64,000 nucleotides of DNA from an uncultured Clostridia bacterium (GCA_944332455.1 CALVJY010000007.1:19716-83715); one strand, 5' to 3'; shown: positions 18,391 to 27,676, numbered from the stretch's first letter. Numbers and translations are program-made. The notes: generated by a model from the letters alone, not told the origin.

Positions 18391-18445
18391 TTTTGAAAAT
18401 ATGTATTATCCAAAAAAGGCCCAATCAATTCCTGAAAATACATAA
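18391..18445. promoter_or_regulatory. candidate regulator half-sites between divergent promoters
   Basis: ATATGTATTAT (near 18399) and AAATACATAAC (near 18437) carry the TTATGTAT/ATACATAA half-site that also makes up the palindrome at 18518-18534. Their position just upstream of the operon -35 fits binding by the adjacent GntR-type regulator (inference). Confidence 0.4.
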
Positions 18446-18460
18446 CCGCCCCCTCCCCCC

Positions 18461-18489
18461 TTGATTTTCGGAGGAAAAAGCCTTATAAT
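18461..18489 (+). promoter_or_regulatory. promoter of the GntR/AraR-type regulator
   Basis: TTGATT (18461-18466), 17-bp spacer, TATAAT (18484-18489), 62 bp before the GTG start. The palindrome at 18518-18534 lies in the early transcribed region, suggesting autorepression. Confidence 0.6.
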
Positions 18490-18517
18490 AGAAAAAGGGG
18501 TAGCACATAATGACAAA

Positions 18518-18534
18518 TTATGTATCTAACATAA
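18518..18534. promoter_or_regulatory. candidate operator palindrome TTATGTATCTAACATAA
   Basis: Imperfect inverted repeat (TTATGTa / aACATAA) directly downstream of the regulator promoter and ending next to its SD (AAAGGAG). Best explained as an autoregulatory operator. Confidence 0.45.
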
Positions 18535-18550
18535 TAAAAGGAGCCGGACG

Positions 18551-19639
18551 GTGGATAAGGACGACAAGGGCAAGCTTTACCTCTTTGTGTACAATGACAT
18601 TCTGAACAAGATCAGGAGCGGGCATTACAGGCCGGGCGACAAGCTGCCCACGGAGATGGAGCTCTCTGATCTTTATTCGGTCAGCCGGGTCACGGCCAGG
18701 CGCTCTCTGGCCATGCTCGAAAACATCAATCTGATCTATCGCATCAAAAAGAGCGGTACCTTTGTCAACGGCAAGAAGAACGCCTCCTCCGCCCAGCGCA
18801 TCATTCCGGTCATTCTGCCCTATGAAGAGACCCTGGACATCGGGATCGTGGAGGGCGCCCAGAACTACGGTCTGCTTTACAACTGTTTTACGCCCTTTTT
18901 CAATTCCGGCAATTCGGCGGTCAAGGAAAGGGAAATTCTTTCCAACATTCTGAACATGGACGTGGACGGACTGATCTGCTATCCCTGCTCCATCTACGAC
19001 AACCTGGACATCTTTGCCCAGTACAAGCGACTGGGCATCCCGGTCGTCATGCTCGATCACGGCATTGACGGCTTTAAGGCTCCGTTGGTCTGCTGCGACA
19101 ATGAGGCCGGCATCATGCAGGTCATGAATGACCTCATCGCTCGGGGTCATCGAGACATTGCTTTCTTTTACGTCACGGAGCAGATGATCTCCTCCGAACG
19201 GGAGCGGCTTCGCAGCTATCTCGAGGCCCTGATCCGCCACGATTTTTCCGTGCGTAACGATTTCATCTTCCATCTTCCCCTGCTTTCCTATGACAAAAAC
19301 CTCTCTCACATCAAACAGAGCCAGTTTTTTCGGAAGAGCGTCGACGTCTTTGTTGCCGACCTGGCCCAGCGGAAAGAGCTGCCCACTGCGATCTGCTGCG
19401 TCAACGATGTGAGCGCCAACACCCTGAGCCTTGCCCTGAAAAAAAACGGGGATCCCCGGTTTTCCGCAATCGAAATTACCGGCTTTGACAATCTTTACAA
19501 CGGCGCTTTCCTCACCGTGCAGCAGGACTTCCACGCGCTTGGCAGCACGGCAGTGCGGACGGCGCTGGACATGCTGGACGGAAAGAGCGTCCCGGACACA
19601 CTGTACACCGCTGTCGAGCTGGTGGAAAAGCGCCGCTGA
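18551..19639 (+). CDS. GntR-family transcriptional regulator with LacI-type sensor domain (AraR-like)
   Basis: 362 aa, GTG start with AAAGGAG upstream. Residues about 8-75 form a GntR winged helix-turn-helix (PGDKLPTEMELSDLYSVSRV, then GTFVNG at the wing). Residues about 85-360 form a LacI/periplasmic-binding type sensor (LNMDVDGLICYPCS, RLGIPVVMLDHGIDG, ARGHRDIAFFYV). This is the AraR architecture: sugar-responsive repression of a neighbouring uptake operon. It is divergent from the seven-gene ABC/surface operon with shared candidate operators, so it most likely controls both. Effector sugar unknown. Confidence 0.87.
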   Translation: MDKDDKGKLYLFVYNDILNKIRSGHYRPGDKLPTEMELSDLYSVSRVTARRSLAMLENINLIYRIKKSGTFVNGKKNASSAQRIIPVILPYEETLDIGIVEGAQNYGLLYNCFTPFFNSGNSAVKEREILSNILNMDVDGLICYPCSIYDNLDIFAQYKRLGIPVVMLDHGIDGFKAPLVCCDNEAGIMQVMNDLIARGHRDIAFFYVTEQMISSERERLRSYLEALIRHDFSVRNDFIFHLPLLSYDKNLSHIKQSQFFRKSVDVFVADLAQRKELPTAICCVNDVSANTLSLALKKNGDPRFSAIEITGFDNLYNGAFLTVQQDFHALGSTAVRTALDMLDGKSVPDTLYTAVELVEKRR

Positions 19640-19731
19640 TCTCCTCCGGAAAACCTGCGAATCGGGAAGAACGCGCTGCCTGCAGGACAAAGTGGCTTAT
19701 CCTTTCCTCCGGATCAATGATAACAGACAAA

Positions 19732-19771
19732 AACGCAGCCCGGCGCCGTAGAAACGGCGCCGGGCTGCGTT
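19732..19771 (+). terminator. terminator of the regulator gene
   Basis: An 18-bp perfect stem (AACGCAGCCCGGCGCCGT with its complement) and 4-nt AGAA loop, followed by a weak T-containing tail, 93 bp after the stop codon. Confidence 0.65.
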
Positions 19772-19959
19772 CTCTGCTTTTCTGCCCCTCGACTTTCTCA
19801 AGGCGGGGCAGCAAAAATTTTGTCTTTCAAATGCGGTCCGGACCACTCTTTATTCCGCGATCCGGGATCACGGCAGCGGATTGCCAGACAGAGGTCTCCT
19901 TTGATGTTCTTGCAGTTCCTCTGCAGCGTGAACCAGGCCAGCCCGCTCACTTTCCAAAA

Positions 19960-19992
19960 AATAAAAAAACCCGCAAAGAGGGCTTTTCGGGG
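19960..19992 (-). terminator. probable terminator of the Rho-like gene
   Basis: On the minus strand a short hairpin (AAAAGCCC / GGGTTTT with a bulge) is followed by TTTTTTTATTTTTT, about 150 bp downstream of the Rho-like gene stop. Confidence 0.45.
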
Positions 19993-20118
19993 GTTGGGGG
20001 AGTTTGGGTTTTGGGAGATCGGTTTTGGGGTTCGGACGGCCTGAAACGGTCTGTTTCGGGGGCGTTTAAAGTCGGGAGATCGGCTTTGTTTGCGGACAGC
20101 TTAAAACGGTGTTGGGGG
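19985..20118. repeat. G-rich stretch with imperfect direct repeat and G-quadruplex-like tract
   Basis: The plus strand at about 19986-20018 has five G-runs of three or more with 2- to 4-nt linkers, a potential G-quadruplex. The segment starting GGGAGATCGG near 20010 (ending GAAACGGT) recurs as a diverged copy near 20073 (ending AAAACGGT). Non-coding, downstream of the Rho-like gene. Confidence 0.4.
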
Positions 20119-20132
20119 AGGTGCCGGGAGAG

Positions 20133-21236
20133 CTAGTTCTCCCGGCAGAGGGAGCCGTCGGGCCGGGCCGAGAGAGAGACCTGCCAGGAGGCATTTTGTC
20201 CGATCTCGCCGGATGTCAGGAGCAGGACAGTCAGGCTGCCCTTGCCCTCGGGGGCCTTGGCCGAGTGGCAGAGTTCCTCCGGCAGGGCTTCCGCCTCGGG
20301 AAGGGCGGCCAGCACCACGACGTCCAGGCCGGATTCCACTCCCCGCCGGGCGCGGGCGGTCAGCATGTTCAGGGCGTGGGCGCGCTCCTCAGCGGTGATC
20401 CCCGCCGCGGACAGGCACTCCGAACGGGGGCCGTTCAGGGCGGAGGCCTCCTCCTCCGGCAGATCGAGCAGGGCCAGCACCGAACTTCCGTCCGCCGTCA
20501 GGGTCTCGAACAGGGGCTTGAAGAAGGCGCTTCCGGTCTGCCCGGGCAGACGGAGGGTCCCAAGGCATCCCTTCGGCAGCGGCGAAGTACGCCCGATCTC
20601 CCCGATCAAAGGATCGGAACTTTGATCCAGGGGGAAGGTCCGATTCAGCGGGCCGGCCTGCAGATCCTCGAAGCGGGGCCGCCGCACCTGCTGATCGGAG
20701 GCGTGCCCGTTGATCTCCAGGATTTTCTGCACGGAATGGTAGCGGTCCCCCTCCACCTTGCGCATCAGCACGAGCAGATGGTCACCCGTGCGGATGTCAT
20801 ACCGCTCGATGAGCGCGGGGGGCAGAATGGGATCGCCGGCATCGGCCCGGAAGGGATCCAAATGCAGCACGCCTCCCTCCCCCGAGACCTCGGCCAGGCC
20901 CTCCGCTTTGACGCTGAAGCGGAAGATCACGCTGTCCACTTCGAATTCGGGAATAGATTCTGCCACTTCCAGGGTCCGCCGTTCGGAGGCAGAGGCGAGG
21001 ATGCGTTCGATCAGCTCGTGCTGGGGGGGCAGGCCCTTGTGGGGGCGCCCCCGGCTGGAACGGACCGCAGGCTTGGCCCGGCCGTCCGAAATTTCCATGA
21101 TGACCCGAAGCAGATCCTCCCGGCTCAGCGCCGTGGGCGCATAGACCCCCACGGCGCGGCCGATGGCCCTCAGATCTTTCAGATTAAGATCCTCGATATC
21201 CGCCAGGGTGATCCCCCTGCGATGATTCTGTTCCAT
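20133..21236 (-). CDS. Rho-like protein with degenerate ATPase domain
   Basis: 367 aa from the ATG at 21236 (SD GGGGGAG); an upstream TTG at 21284 has no SD. Residues 18-52 match the Rho N-terminal helical domain (LKDLRAIGRAVGVYAPTALS). Residues about 120-175 match the Rho RNA-binding domain (GGVLHLDP, then LPPALIERYDIRTGDHLLV and ILEING), followed by RRPRFEDL at 185-192, a Rho hallmark. The ATPase part is recognisable but broken. Where Rho has a P-loop ending GKT there is LRLPGQTGSAFF (229-239) without the Lys. DERPEE is DLPEE (258-262). The Walker B segment ending LLDSITR is VVVLAALPEA (306-315) without the Asp. The Q-loop region is deleted before GSLTVLLL (333-340), and the R-loop is lost. 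Inference: a Rho paralogue that may bind RNA or Rho but cannot hydrolyse ATP. An AT-hook-like SRGRPHK lies at 61-67. Confidence 0.75.
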   Translation of the reverse strand: MEQNHRRGITLADIEDLNLKDLRAIGRAVGVYAPTALSREDLLRVIMEISDGRAKPAVRSSRGRPHKGLPPQHELIERILASASERRTLEVAESIPEFEVDSVIFRFSVKAEGLAEVSGEGGVLHLDPFRADAGDPILPPALIERYDIRTGDHLLVLMRKVEGDRYHSVQKILEINGHASDQQVRRPRFEDLQAGPLNRTFPLDQSSDPLIGEIGRTSPLPKGCLGTLRLPGQTGSAFFKPLFETLTADGSSVLALLDLPEEEASALNGPRSECLSAAGITAEERAHALNMLTARARRGVESGLDVVVLAALPEAEALPEELCHSAKAPEGKGSLTVLLLTSGEIGQNASWQVSLSARPDGSLCREN

Positions 21237-21360
21237 AAAACTCCCCCGCTTTTCCAAAAAAGCTGCCCGGGCCGCCACCGGCAAAGCGCCGGAGGGCGAA
21301 CCCGGACAGCACCGTTTCCATCCCCGATCTTTTCCTCCCGGATCCGATCAGGTAGTGATT

Positions 21361-21381
21361 TTTGGCCGAAATCGGCCCAAA
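21361..21381 (-). promoter_or_regulatory. hairpin in the leader of the Rho-like gene
   Basis: TTTGGCCGAAATCGGCCCAAA (one base off a perfect palindrome) lies about 125 bp upstream of the Rho-like start, inside the leader predicted from the promoter at 21422-21450. It could be a regulatory stem-loop. On the minus strand it is followed by AAAAATCAC, so it is not a classic terminator. Confidence 0.35.
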
Positions 21382-21421
21382 ATTAGATTTTTGAAAAAAC
21401 TTAGTTTAATTTTGCACCCAT

Positions 21422-21450
21422 ATCATAACACACTTCCCCGCCCTCGGCAA
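21422..21450 (-). promoter_or_regulatory. candidate promoter of the Rho-like gene
   Basis: TTGCCG (21445-21450), 17-bp spacer, TATGAT (21422-21427) on the minus strand, giving a leader of about 180 nt. Confidence 0.4.
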
Positions 21451-21540
21451 CATCCGCCTATGATACATCATTATATGCAAAATTCATAAAAAAATATTCA
21501 ATAATTATTTTTTTGATATATTCATGATTTTCAAAAAGAT

Positions 21541-21581
21541 CAGGGTCCTGCGCCCTCCGAATCGGAGGGCGCAGGACCCTG
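21541..21581 (-). terminator. strong terminator downstream of the P-type ATPase
   Basis: A perfect 20-bp stem (CAGGGTCCTGCGCCCTCCGA and complement) with a 1-nt apex, followed on the minus strand by ATCTTTTTG. It lies about 145 bp after the ATPase stop, beyond a tandem repeat. Confidence 0.65.
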
Positions 21582-21644
21582 TCCGGAGATCCCGAACACG
21601 CCGCCTTTGACAGGGGCACAAAATTGTCCGGAAAGCCAACGTAC

Positions 21645-21731
21645 GGGGTTCCCGCTATCGTCCGGACGGCCACACCCGGCGGGGCTCCCGCTATCGCCGG
21701 ACGGCCCACACCGGCGGGGCTCCCGCTCAGG
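21645..21731. repeat. 35-36 bp tandem repeat, 2.5 copies
   Basis: Units begin GGGG(T/C)TCCCGCTATCG and contain CCGGACGGCC: 21645-21680, 21681-21715 and a partial copy from 21716 that covers the ATPase stop codon (21727-21729). The repeat therefore arose at the 3' end of the gene. Confidence 0.7.
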
Positions 21732-24321
21732 CATGCCTCCCCCGCCGCAGCACGGCCTTGAACGCTTCGGCGGCGGGAATGACGGCCAGGGCGGCCCCGA
21801 ACACAATCCCCCACTGCGGCAGGGTCAGCGGCACGATGGCGAAGGCCCCGCACAGCGGCGGGATCAGGCAGAGCAGCAAATTGACGCCCACGCCCAGCAG
21901 CACGGTCAGCAGCATGGTCCTGTTCCCGCCCATTCCCCGACCGAAGGCCGAGCGGCGCTCGGACCGGATGTTGAAGGCATGGAAGAGCTCGACGAAGGAG
22001 AGGGTGAAAAAGGTCATGCAGGAGGCGACGGCGTTGCCGTAGCAAGAGAGGGCGAAGAGGAACACGCCCAGTACCAAAACGGTCTGGATCCCCCCATAGA
22101 CGGCGGTCGAGAGCACCGAAGTGCGGGAAAACAGCGCCTTTTCAGTCCTTTCCGGAGGACGGTCCATGATGTCCGGCTCCTCCCGTTCGGCCCCGAGGGC
22201 CAACACCGGGAAGGTGTCGGTGATCAGGTTGATCCACAGCAGCTGGGTGGAGATGAGAAAGGTGAACTGCGGAAAGAACAGGGTGGCCAGCAGGATGGCG
22301 AAGACCTCGGCCAGGTTGGTGGCCAGAAAGAACTGGATGGTTTTTTTGATGTTGGAAAAGACCCGCCTGCCCTCCCGCACGGCCAGCACGATGGTGGCGA
22401 AGTTGTCGTCGGCGATGATCATGTCCGAGGCGTCCTTGGTCACGTCGGTGCCGCTGCCCATGGCCACCCCGATGTCCGCCCGCTTGATGCCGGGGGCGTC
22501 GTTGATGCCGTCTCCGGTCATGGCCACCACCTTGCCCCGCTTTTGCAGGGCCTCTACCACCGCCGTCTTGTGCTTGGGGCTGACCCGGGCGAACACCCGG
22601 TAGGCCGTGACCGTCTTTTCCAGCTGAGCGGGGGTCAGGCGGTCCAGCTCGGCCCCGGTGATCACCCGGGAGAGATCGTCGCAGATCCCCAGCTCCCGGG
22701 CCACCGCAAAGGCGGTCTCGCGGTGGTCGCCGGTCATCATGACGGGCACGATGCCCGCCCTCTTGCATTCGGCCACGGCGGCCCGGGCCTCCGGCCGGGG
22801 AGGATCCATCATGCCGCACAGGCCCAGAAAGGTCAGCCCCTCCTCCCGCAGCTCCCCTTCGGCCATGGCAAAGCCCAGCACCCGCAGGGCCTCCCGGCCC
22901 ATGACGGCGTTTCCGGCGGCCAGCCTGCTGCGGTCGGCCTCGGTCAGGGGGCGGATCCGCCCCCCCTCGAAGATCCGGCTGCACCGCCCCAGCAGCACGT
23001 CCGGCGCCCCCTTGACGAAGACCAGGGCCTTTCCGTTCAGCTTTCCGGCCACGCTCATCAGCTTGCGCTCGGACTCGAAGGGACGCTCCCCCGTGCGGAC
23101 AAAGGCGGGGGCGGGAAATCCGGCCCGGTCGCACTCGGTCAGCAAGGCGACCTCGGTGGGATCGCCGAGGTAGCTTCCCTTTTCCCCCTTGACGCTGTGA
23201 CAGACCCGCATGCAGGCGTACATCCACCAGGCCGCGGTGTCCGCGCGGGGGACGGCCCGGTCCCCGTCCGCGGTCAGGGTCCGCCGGACGGTCATGGCGT
23301 TCAGGGTCAGGGTGCCGGTCTTGTCCGAGCAGATGACGTCGCAGCTGCCCAGGGTCTCCACCGCGTGCAGCTTGCGGACGATGGCCCGGCTCCGGCTCAT
23401 GCGCTGGACCCCAAGGGCCATGATGATGGTCACCACGGCCGGCATCCCCTCCGGGATGGCCGCCACCGCGATGGCCACCGCCGTCATGAAAGTCTGCATC
23501 AGGGGATGATGCTGAAAGAACAGCCCGAACACGAAGATGACGGCCGCCACCGCGATGACCGTGACCGAAATGACCTTGCCCAACGTGGCCAGGCTCCGCT
23601 GCAGGGGGGTGGCCACGGTCTCCGAGCGATCCAGAAGGTCGGCGATCCTGCCGATCTCGGTCTCCATGCCCGTGCGCACCGCCACGGCCTCGCCGTTGCC
23701 CCGGACCACGAAGGTGGAGCCGTACAGCATGTTTTTCCGGTCCCCCAGGGCCAGCCCCTCCTTTAAGGGGGCCGCCGTCTTGACCGAGGGCAGGGATTCC
23801 CCGGTCAGCGCGGACTCGTCCACGCTGAGGGCGTTGGCGGTCAGCACCCGGCAGTCGGCCGCCACCCGGTCCCCCTCCTCCAGGAGCAGGATATCCCCCG
23901 GGACCACCTCCTCGGCGGGAATGACGGCCTCCGCCCCCTCCCGCCGGACCCGGGCCTTTCCGGCCGACAGCTGTTTGAGCCGCTCGATGGCCCTGTCGGC
24001 CCGGACCTGCTGAATGAAGCCCACCACGGCGTTCAGAAAGATGATGAAGATGATGATGAAGGTGTCGAAGAGTTCCTGCCGGTCCCCGGTGAGAAAGGCC
24101 AGCACCGCCGAGATGGCCGCCGCCGCGATCAGCAGCAGCACCATCAGATCGGTGAACTGGGACAGAAACAGCTTGAACAGGCTGTCCCTGCCCTTCTGCC
24201 GGAGGGCGTTGGGTCCTGCCTTTTGCAGCCGGCCGGCCGCGGCCTCCCGGCTCAGGCCCCTCCGTTCGCTCCCCAGCTCCTCCAGGGTCTGGTCCGCACT
24301 CAGACTGTAGTAATCCCGCAT
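21727..24321 (-). CDS. P-type calcium-transporting ATPase (P2A family)
   Basis: 864 aa. N-terminal cation-ATPase domain ([19 protein letters not shown]), M1-M2, actuator domain with TGES ([14 protein letters not shown]), M4 motif [10 protein letters not shown], and the phosphorylation loop [11 protein letters not shown] with the acceptor Asp near residue 334. There follow a nucleotide-binding KGAPD motif, hinge [13 protein letters not shown], and a C-terminal bundle with [18 protein letters not shown]. These are the PacL/LMCA1-type Ca2+ pump motifs; Mn2+ or another divalent ion cannot be excluded. The product is an integral membrane pump. It is a lone transcription unit between terminators at 21541 and 24484, with no obvious metal-responsive site. 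Confidence 0.92.
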   Translation of the reverse strand: MRDYYSLSADQTLEELGSERRGLSREAAAGRLQKAGPNALRQKGRDSLFKLFLSQFTDLMVLLLIAAAAISAVLAFLTGDRQELFDTFIIIFIIFLNAVVGFIQQVRADRAIERLKQLSAGKARVRREGAEAVIPAEEVVPGDILLLEEGDRVAADCRVLTANALSVDESALTGESLPSVKTAAPLKEGLALGDRKNMLYGSTFVVRGNGEAVAVRTGMETEIGRIADLLDRSETVATPLQRSLATLGKVISVTVIAVAAVIFVFGLFFQHHPLMQTFMTAVAIAVAAIPEGMPAVVTIIMALGVQRMSRSRAIVRKLHAVETLGSCDVICSDKTGTLTLNAMTVRRTLTADGDRAVPRADTAAWWMYACMRVCHSVKGEKGSYLGDPTEVALLTECDRAGFPAPAFVRTGERPFESERKLMSVAGKLNGKALVFVKGAPDVLLGRCSRIFEGGRIRPLTEADRSRLAAGNAVMGREALRVLGFAMAEGELREEGLTFLGLCGMMDPPRPEARAAVAECKRAGIVPVMMTGDHRETAFAVARELGICDDLSRVITGAELDRLTPAQLEKTVTAYRVFARVSPKHKTAVVEALQKRGKVVAMTGDGINDAPGIKRADIGVAMGSGTDVTKDASDMIIADDNFATIVLAVREGRRVFSNIKKTIQFFLATNLAEVFAILLATLFFPQFTFLISTQLLWINLITDTFPVLALGAEREEPDIMDRPPERTEKALFSRTSVLSTAVYGGIQTVLVLGVFLFALSCYGNAVASCMTFFTLSFVELFHAFNIRSERRSAFGRGMGGNRTMLLTVLLGVGVNLLLCLIPPLCGAFAIVPLTLPQWGIVFGAALAVIPAAEAFKAVLRRGRHA

Positions 24322-24483
24322 GTTCTTCCCGCCTTTTGATTTTGGCCGCCGGAAGGCAGCCTTCGGCCGCAGGTTCGCGGCTCTCTTTTATCTTATTCGG
24401 CGGGGGCGCCGGGTATGCCGGGACCGATGGGCGTTCGGCCGCCCCTGCCGGCCCTGCCCCGGGACCTGTTTTTTTGACATGAA

Positions 24484-24514
24484 AAAAGCACCTGGCATAC
24501 GACCGGGTGCTTTT
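24484..24514 (-). terminator. bidirectional-looking terminator
   Basis: AAAAGCACCTGG, loop CATACGA, CCGGGTGCTTTT. The minus side continues TTTTTTCATG, terminating the gene that ends at 24544; the plus side also has GCTTTGTTTTG. Confidence 0.65.
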
Positions 24515-24543
24515 GCTTTGTTTTGCTGATATGGGTTTCAGGG

Positions 24544-24729
24544 TCAGATCATCAGGCAGATTTCATCAACATTCCCAAGAGGGGGAATCCCTCTCTCCTG
24601 CTCTCTGCGAAGAAGACCGTCTTCTTCTATCTCTCTGAACAGTTTCTCAAATTCTTCCGGATATTCTTGTGCTATGGGCATTTCCTTGCAAGCCTTGTAC
24701 ACGATATCCCTGTATTCTTCGTATGTCAT
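24544..24729 (-). CDS. small hypothetical acidic protein
   Basis: 61 aa, ATG with GGAGGT upstream. Charged helical composition (EEYPEEFEKLFREIEED-like runs), no membrane segment or recognised domain. It follows the DUF4177-like gene by 27 bp and is directly before the terminator at 24484, so it is probably cotranscribed with it. Function unknown. Confidence 0.6.
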   Translation of the reverse strand: MTYEEYRDIVYKACKEMPIAQEYPEEFEKLFREIEEDGLLRREQERGIPPLGNVDEICLMI

Positions 24730-24756
24730 TTTTTTACCTCCTCGTCCGATGCCGCC

Positions 24757-24963
24757 CTATTCCTCCCGCTGGAAGACCAGGGACAGGGTCTCGATGTCCC
24801 CCGTACCCCGGGTCTCGAGGGGCACAAACCCTTCGTAGGACCAGCCGGCCTCCAGGCGCTCGCGGATGATGTCTTCCACGCCGTCAAAGGAATAGCGGCT
24901 GCCTTTGCCGAACCCGAAACCGCACAGATCGGAAGAGACCCTGACAAATTCAACTTTTTTCAT
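24757..24963 (-). CDS. small DUF4177-like protein
   Basis: 68 aa, ATG preceded by AGGAGGAAAAG. The pattern (initial KKVEFVRV strand, helix IIRERLEAGWSYEGFVPL, final SLVFQRE strand) fits the DUF4177 family of small cytoplasmic proteins of unknown role. It lies 49 bp after the GH38 gene. Confidence 0.65.
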   Translation of the reverse strand: MKKVEFVRVSSDLCGFGFGKGSRYSFDGVEDIIRERLEAGWSYEGFVPLETRGTGDIETLSLVFQREE

Positions 24964-25012
24964 CTTTTCCTCCTGATTCTCAACACAAAGGGCAGGGCGG
25001 GCCGAACGCCGG

Positions 25013-27676
25013 TCACACGATGCGCAGGGTGAGGATCTCCTTGGGGCGGAGTTCGGTCAGGCAGATGTCCGTGGACTCCTCGCCCACCCGCTCCTCGGCC
25101 AGATTGACCGGGCAGATGGTGCCCTTGGCGGCCAGGGTGAACAGGACCGGCCGGTCGGAGAGGTTGCAGAGGCGCAGGATGCTGCCGTTGCCGTCCTCGG
25201 CGGCCTTGAAGGCGGTGACCAGGACCTCCTCGCTGTGCAGATCGAAGGGGGCCTGGTTGTCGGGCAGGATCAGCTCGGGCTGGGGTTCGTCGCGGTAGAA
25301 CTGCTCGGAGATCGTGGTGTCCTGCACGGCGGCCCGTCCGCCCGAGAAGGCCTTGGGGTCCACGGCCGTGAAGGCGGTGACAAAGCCCCCGGAGCGGAAG
25401 GTCTTGGCCGCGGAGGGCAGCCCGGCCTTCTGCCAGCCTCCCTCGTACAGCACCAGCCCCAGCCGGCCCGAAAGGGTGCGCAGGCACTGGTTTCCGGGAG
25501 AAGTAAAGTAGTCGCTGTTGGCAGCGGAGATGATCCCGGTGGAGCGGACCAGGGTGACGTAGAGGCGGTCGTTTTCCCTTTCCACCTCGTGCTGGCCCTC
25601 GGTCAGCAGGCCGAAGCCCCTTTCTCCCTCCTCCACGGCGGCAAAGGAGAAGTTGCAGGCCGTCTTCGAGAAAGTCTTGACGCAGCAGCGGCTCTCGTCA
25701 AAGGGGGCGGCGTCGAAGGAGGAATCCGTCCACAGCGTCCCGTTCAGGCCGGTGTTCAGGCACAGCCGCAGGCGGTGATCCCGGACGGTGTTGGTAAAGG
25801 TGTAGCCGAGTTCGGCGATGGGGCTGTTCTGCCGGACGGTCAGGGTCAGCTCGCCCTTGACCTCCAGCCGGTCGGCCAACCGCCTGTCCCGCCGAAAGTC
25901 GGCCCCCTTGGGCAGGCGGAGGGTAAATTCCGCCGTCATCCGCCGGCAGAGGGGGGTGCTCCCCTCGAAGCGGATCCTGGCAAGTTTTAAGGGGAACTCC
26001 AGCCGCCCGCCGCCGACGGGGACAAAGACGTAATCGTCTCCCCGGTCTCCCTGGTCCTCGAAGCTGAGCACCTCGCGGAGGGTGCGGCCTCCCTTTTTGT
26101 CAAAGAGGTCCAGCCCTCCCGCGGCGTTGATCTCGAAGCGGAAGAACTCGTTTTCCAGATTGAGCTGGGTCGTTGCCGGCCTGGGCGCGGGGCCTTCGGC
26201 CGGGCAGACGTAGTAGGTCCGGAAGGCCAGCGGCTCCAGCTCGGCCGGGAAGCGGATGACCGTGCGGTCGACGTCCACCACGCCGGGCAGATTGATGGGG
26301 CTGAACACGTCCTTTTTGGCGCGCTCTTTGGAGACCACCTCGAAGGGGACTTCCTCCCCCGCGGCGTTTTTCAGCACGAAATTGCCCACCTTGTGGCTGC
26401 TGAGGAAGTCGCAGACCGCCTCGGCGGGCTGGCAGACCCTGCGCTCGGCGGGATTGAACAGGGTGACGCGGTACAGCGCCCCGGGCAGGTCGGCGGCGTG
26501 GGCGGAGGCCCGCTCCATGACCTTTTTCAGCATCATGTCGGACAGATCCCGGGCGGCCTGGTAGCGGGATTCCATCTGGTCGTGCACATGGTCGTTGGAG
26601 CAACCGCAGATGGAGTCGTGGGGCTGATTGCGGAGCAGATACCGCCACAGATAGCGCAGGCGGTCGGCGTCGTAGACGCCCTTCAGCCCCAGGCGCATGA
26701 GGGAGGTCATGACCGGCTCCAGCTCGCACTCCAGGCGGTGCTGAGCCAGGACGTTGTCCCTCTTTAAGTAGATCCGGGAGGACCAGCAGCCCCGCAGCAG
26801 TTCGTAATCCTGCCCGAGATTCAGCGCCCCCCTGTGGACGTCCAGCTTCAGGTCGTTGTCCAGCACCTCGTAGGCCAGGGTCTCGAAGTAGGTCTTCATG
26901 TCGGACTGCCGGATGCTGGCCTCCGGCAGCTTTTTCTGGACCTCCTCCAGGATGGGCAGGAGGTTTTCCTGGGCCTCCAGGTGGTCCACGCCGTTCATCA
27001 GCAGGCGGAGGTTGGTCTTACTTACCGAGCCCAAACCCTTTTCGCAGTACTCGACCAGTTTGACGGCTTTGTCGATGTCGGCCGAAAAGCGCTGGGCGTT
27101 GTTGTACCAGAAGTACATGTAGGAGGAAAGGATACGGCTGCCGTCCGCCCCCTCCCAGAAAAATTCCACGTCCCTGGGGACCCGGACCGGCTCCCCCTTT
27201 TCGTCCGGCTCGTAAAAGGAATAGCCTCGGCCGAACAGGAAGGAGTGGATGCCGAAGGAGAGCAGCACCTGGGGCAGCTGGCTGACGTTGCCGAACTGGT
27301 CGGGGGCATAGCCCACGTCGGCGCAGGGGCCGAACTTTGCGGCCACCCTGCGGCCCTCCAGCAGGTTCCGGACCAGGGCCTCCCCGCTGGTCAGGTAGAA
27401 GTCGGACTGCAGGTACCAGGGACCGATCAGGATGTTGCCGGAGCGGATCTTCGCTTTCAGCTCCTCCTCCCGCTCGGGGCGGATCTCCAGGTAGTCCTCC
27501 AGCACCACGGTCTGGGCGTCCAGATGAAAGACGTAATCGGGCTGCTCGTCGATGATCTCGAGCAGATGATCCATCAGATCCACCAGCCGGTAGCGGAACT
27601 GCTCGAAGGGCATGTACCACTCGCGGTCCCAGTGCGTGTGCGAAATGACAAAATACTTTTTGGTTCGGTTCTTCAT
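25013..27676 (-). CDS. GH38 alpha-mannosidase / mannosylglycerate-hydrolase-like enzyme
   Basis: 887 aa, no signal peptide, so cytoplasmic. The zinc-binding motif HTHWDREW is at residues 13-20 and the catalytic nucleophile is expected at Asp126 in GYAPDQFGNVSQLP. The N-terminal catalytic barrel is followed by a helical middle domain (NQPHDSICGCSNDHVHDQME, residues about 345-365, carrying conserved metal-site residues) and C-terminal beta domains. The N-terminal layout is close to E. coli MngB, so substrates could be alpha-mannosides of N-glycans or mannosyl-glycerate-type compounds. ATG start with GGGAG. It lies 52 bp after trkH, with a GC-rich hairpin in the gap, so transcription from the trk promoter is possible but uncertain. 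Confidence 0.88.
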   Translation of the reverse strand: MKNRTKKYFVISHTHWDREWYMPFEQFRYRLVDLMDHLLEIIDEQPDYVFHLDAQTVVLEDYLEIRPEREEELKAKIRSGNILIGPWYLQSDFYLTSGEALVRNLLEGRRVAAKFGPCADVGYAPDQFGNVSQLPQVLLSFGIHSFLFGRGYSFYEPDEKGEPVRVPRDVEFFWEGADGSRILSSYMYFWYNNAQRFSADIDKAVKLVEYCEKGLGSVSKTNLRLLMNGVDHLEAQENLLPILEEVQKKLPEASIRQSDMKTYFETLAYEVLDNDLKLDVHRGALNLGQDYELLRGCWSSRIYLKRDNVLAQHRLECELEPVMTSLMRLGLKGVYDADRLRYLWRYLLRNQPHDSICGCSNDHVHDQMESRYQAARDLSDMMLKKVMERASAHAADLPGALYRVTLFNPAERRVCQPAEAVCDFLSSHKVGNFVLKNAAGEEVPFEVVSKERAKKDVFSPINLPGVVDVDRTVIRFPAELEPLAFRTYYVCPAEGPAPRPATTQLNLENEFFRFEINAAGGLDLFDKKGGRTLREVLSFEDQGDRGDDYVFVPVGGGRLEFPLKLARIRFEGSTPLCRRMTAEFTLRLPKGADFRRDRRLADRLEVKGELTLTVRQNSPIAELGYTFTNTVRDHRLRLCLNTGLNGTLWTDSSFDAAPFDESRCCVKTFSKTACNFSFAAVEEGERGFGLLTEGQHEVERENDRLYVTLVRSTGIISAANSDYFTSPGNQCLRTLSGRLGLVLYEGGWQKAGLPSAAKTFRSGGFVTAFTAVDPKAFSGGRAAVQDTTISEQFYRDEPQPELILPDNQAPFDLHSEEVLVTAFKAAEDGNGSILRLCNLSDRPVLFTLAAKGTICPVNLAEERVGEESTDICLTELRPKEILTLRIV

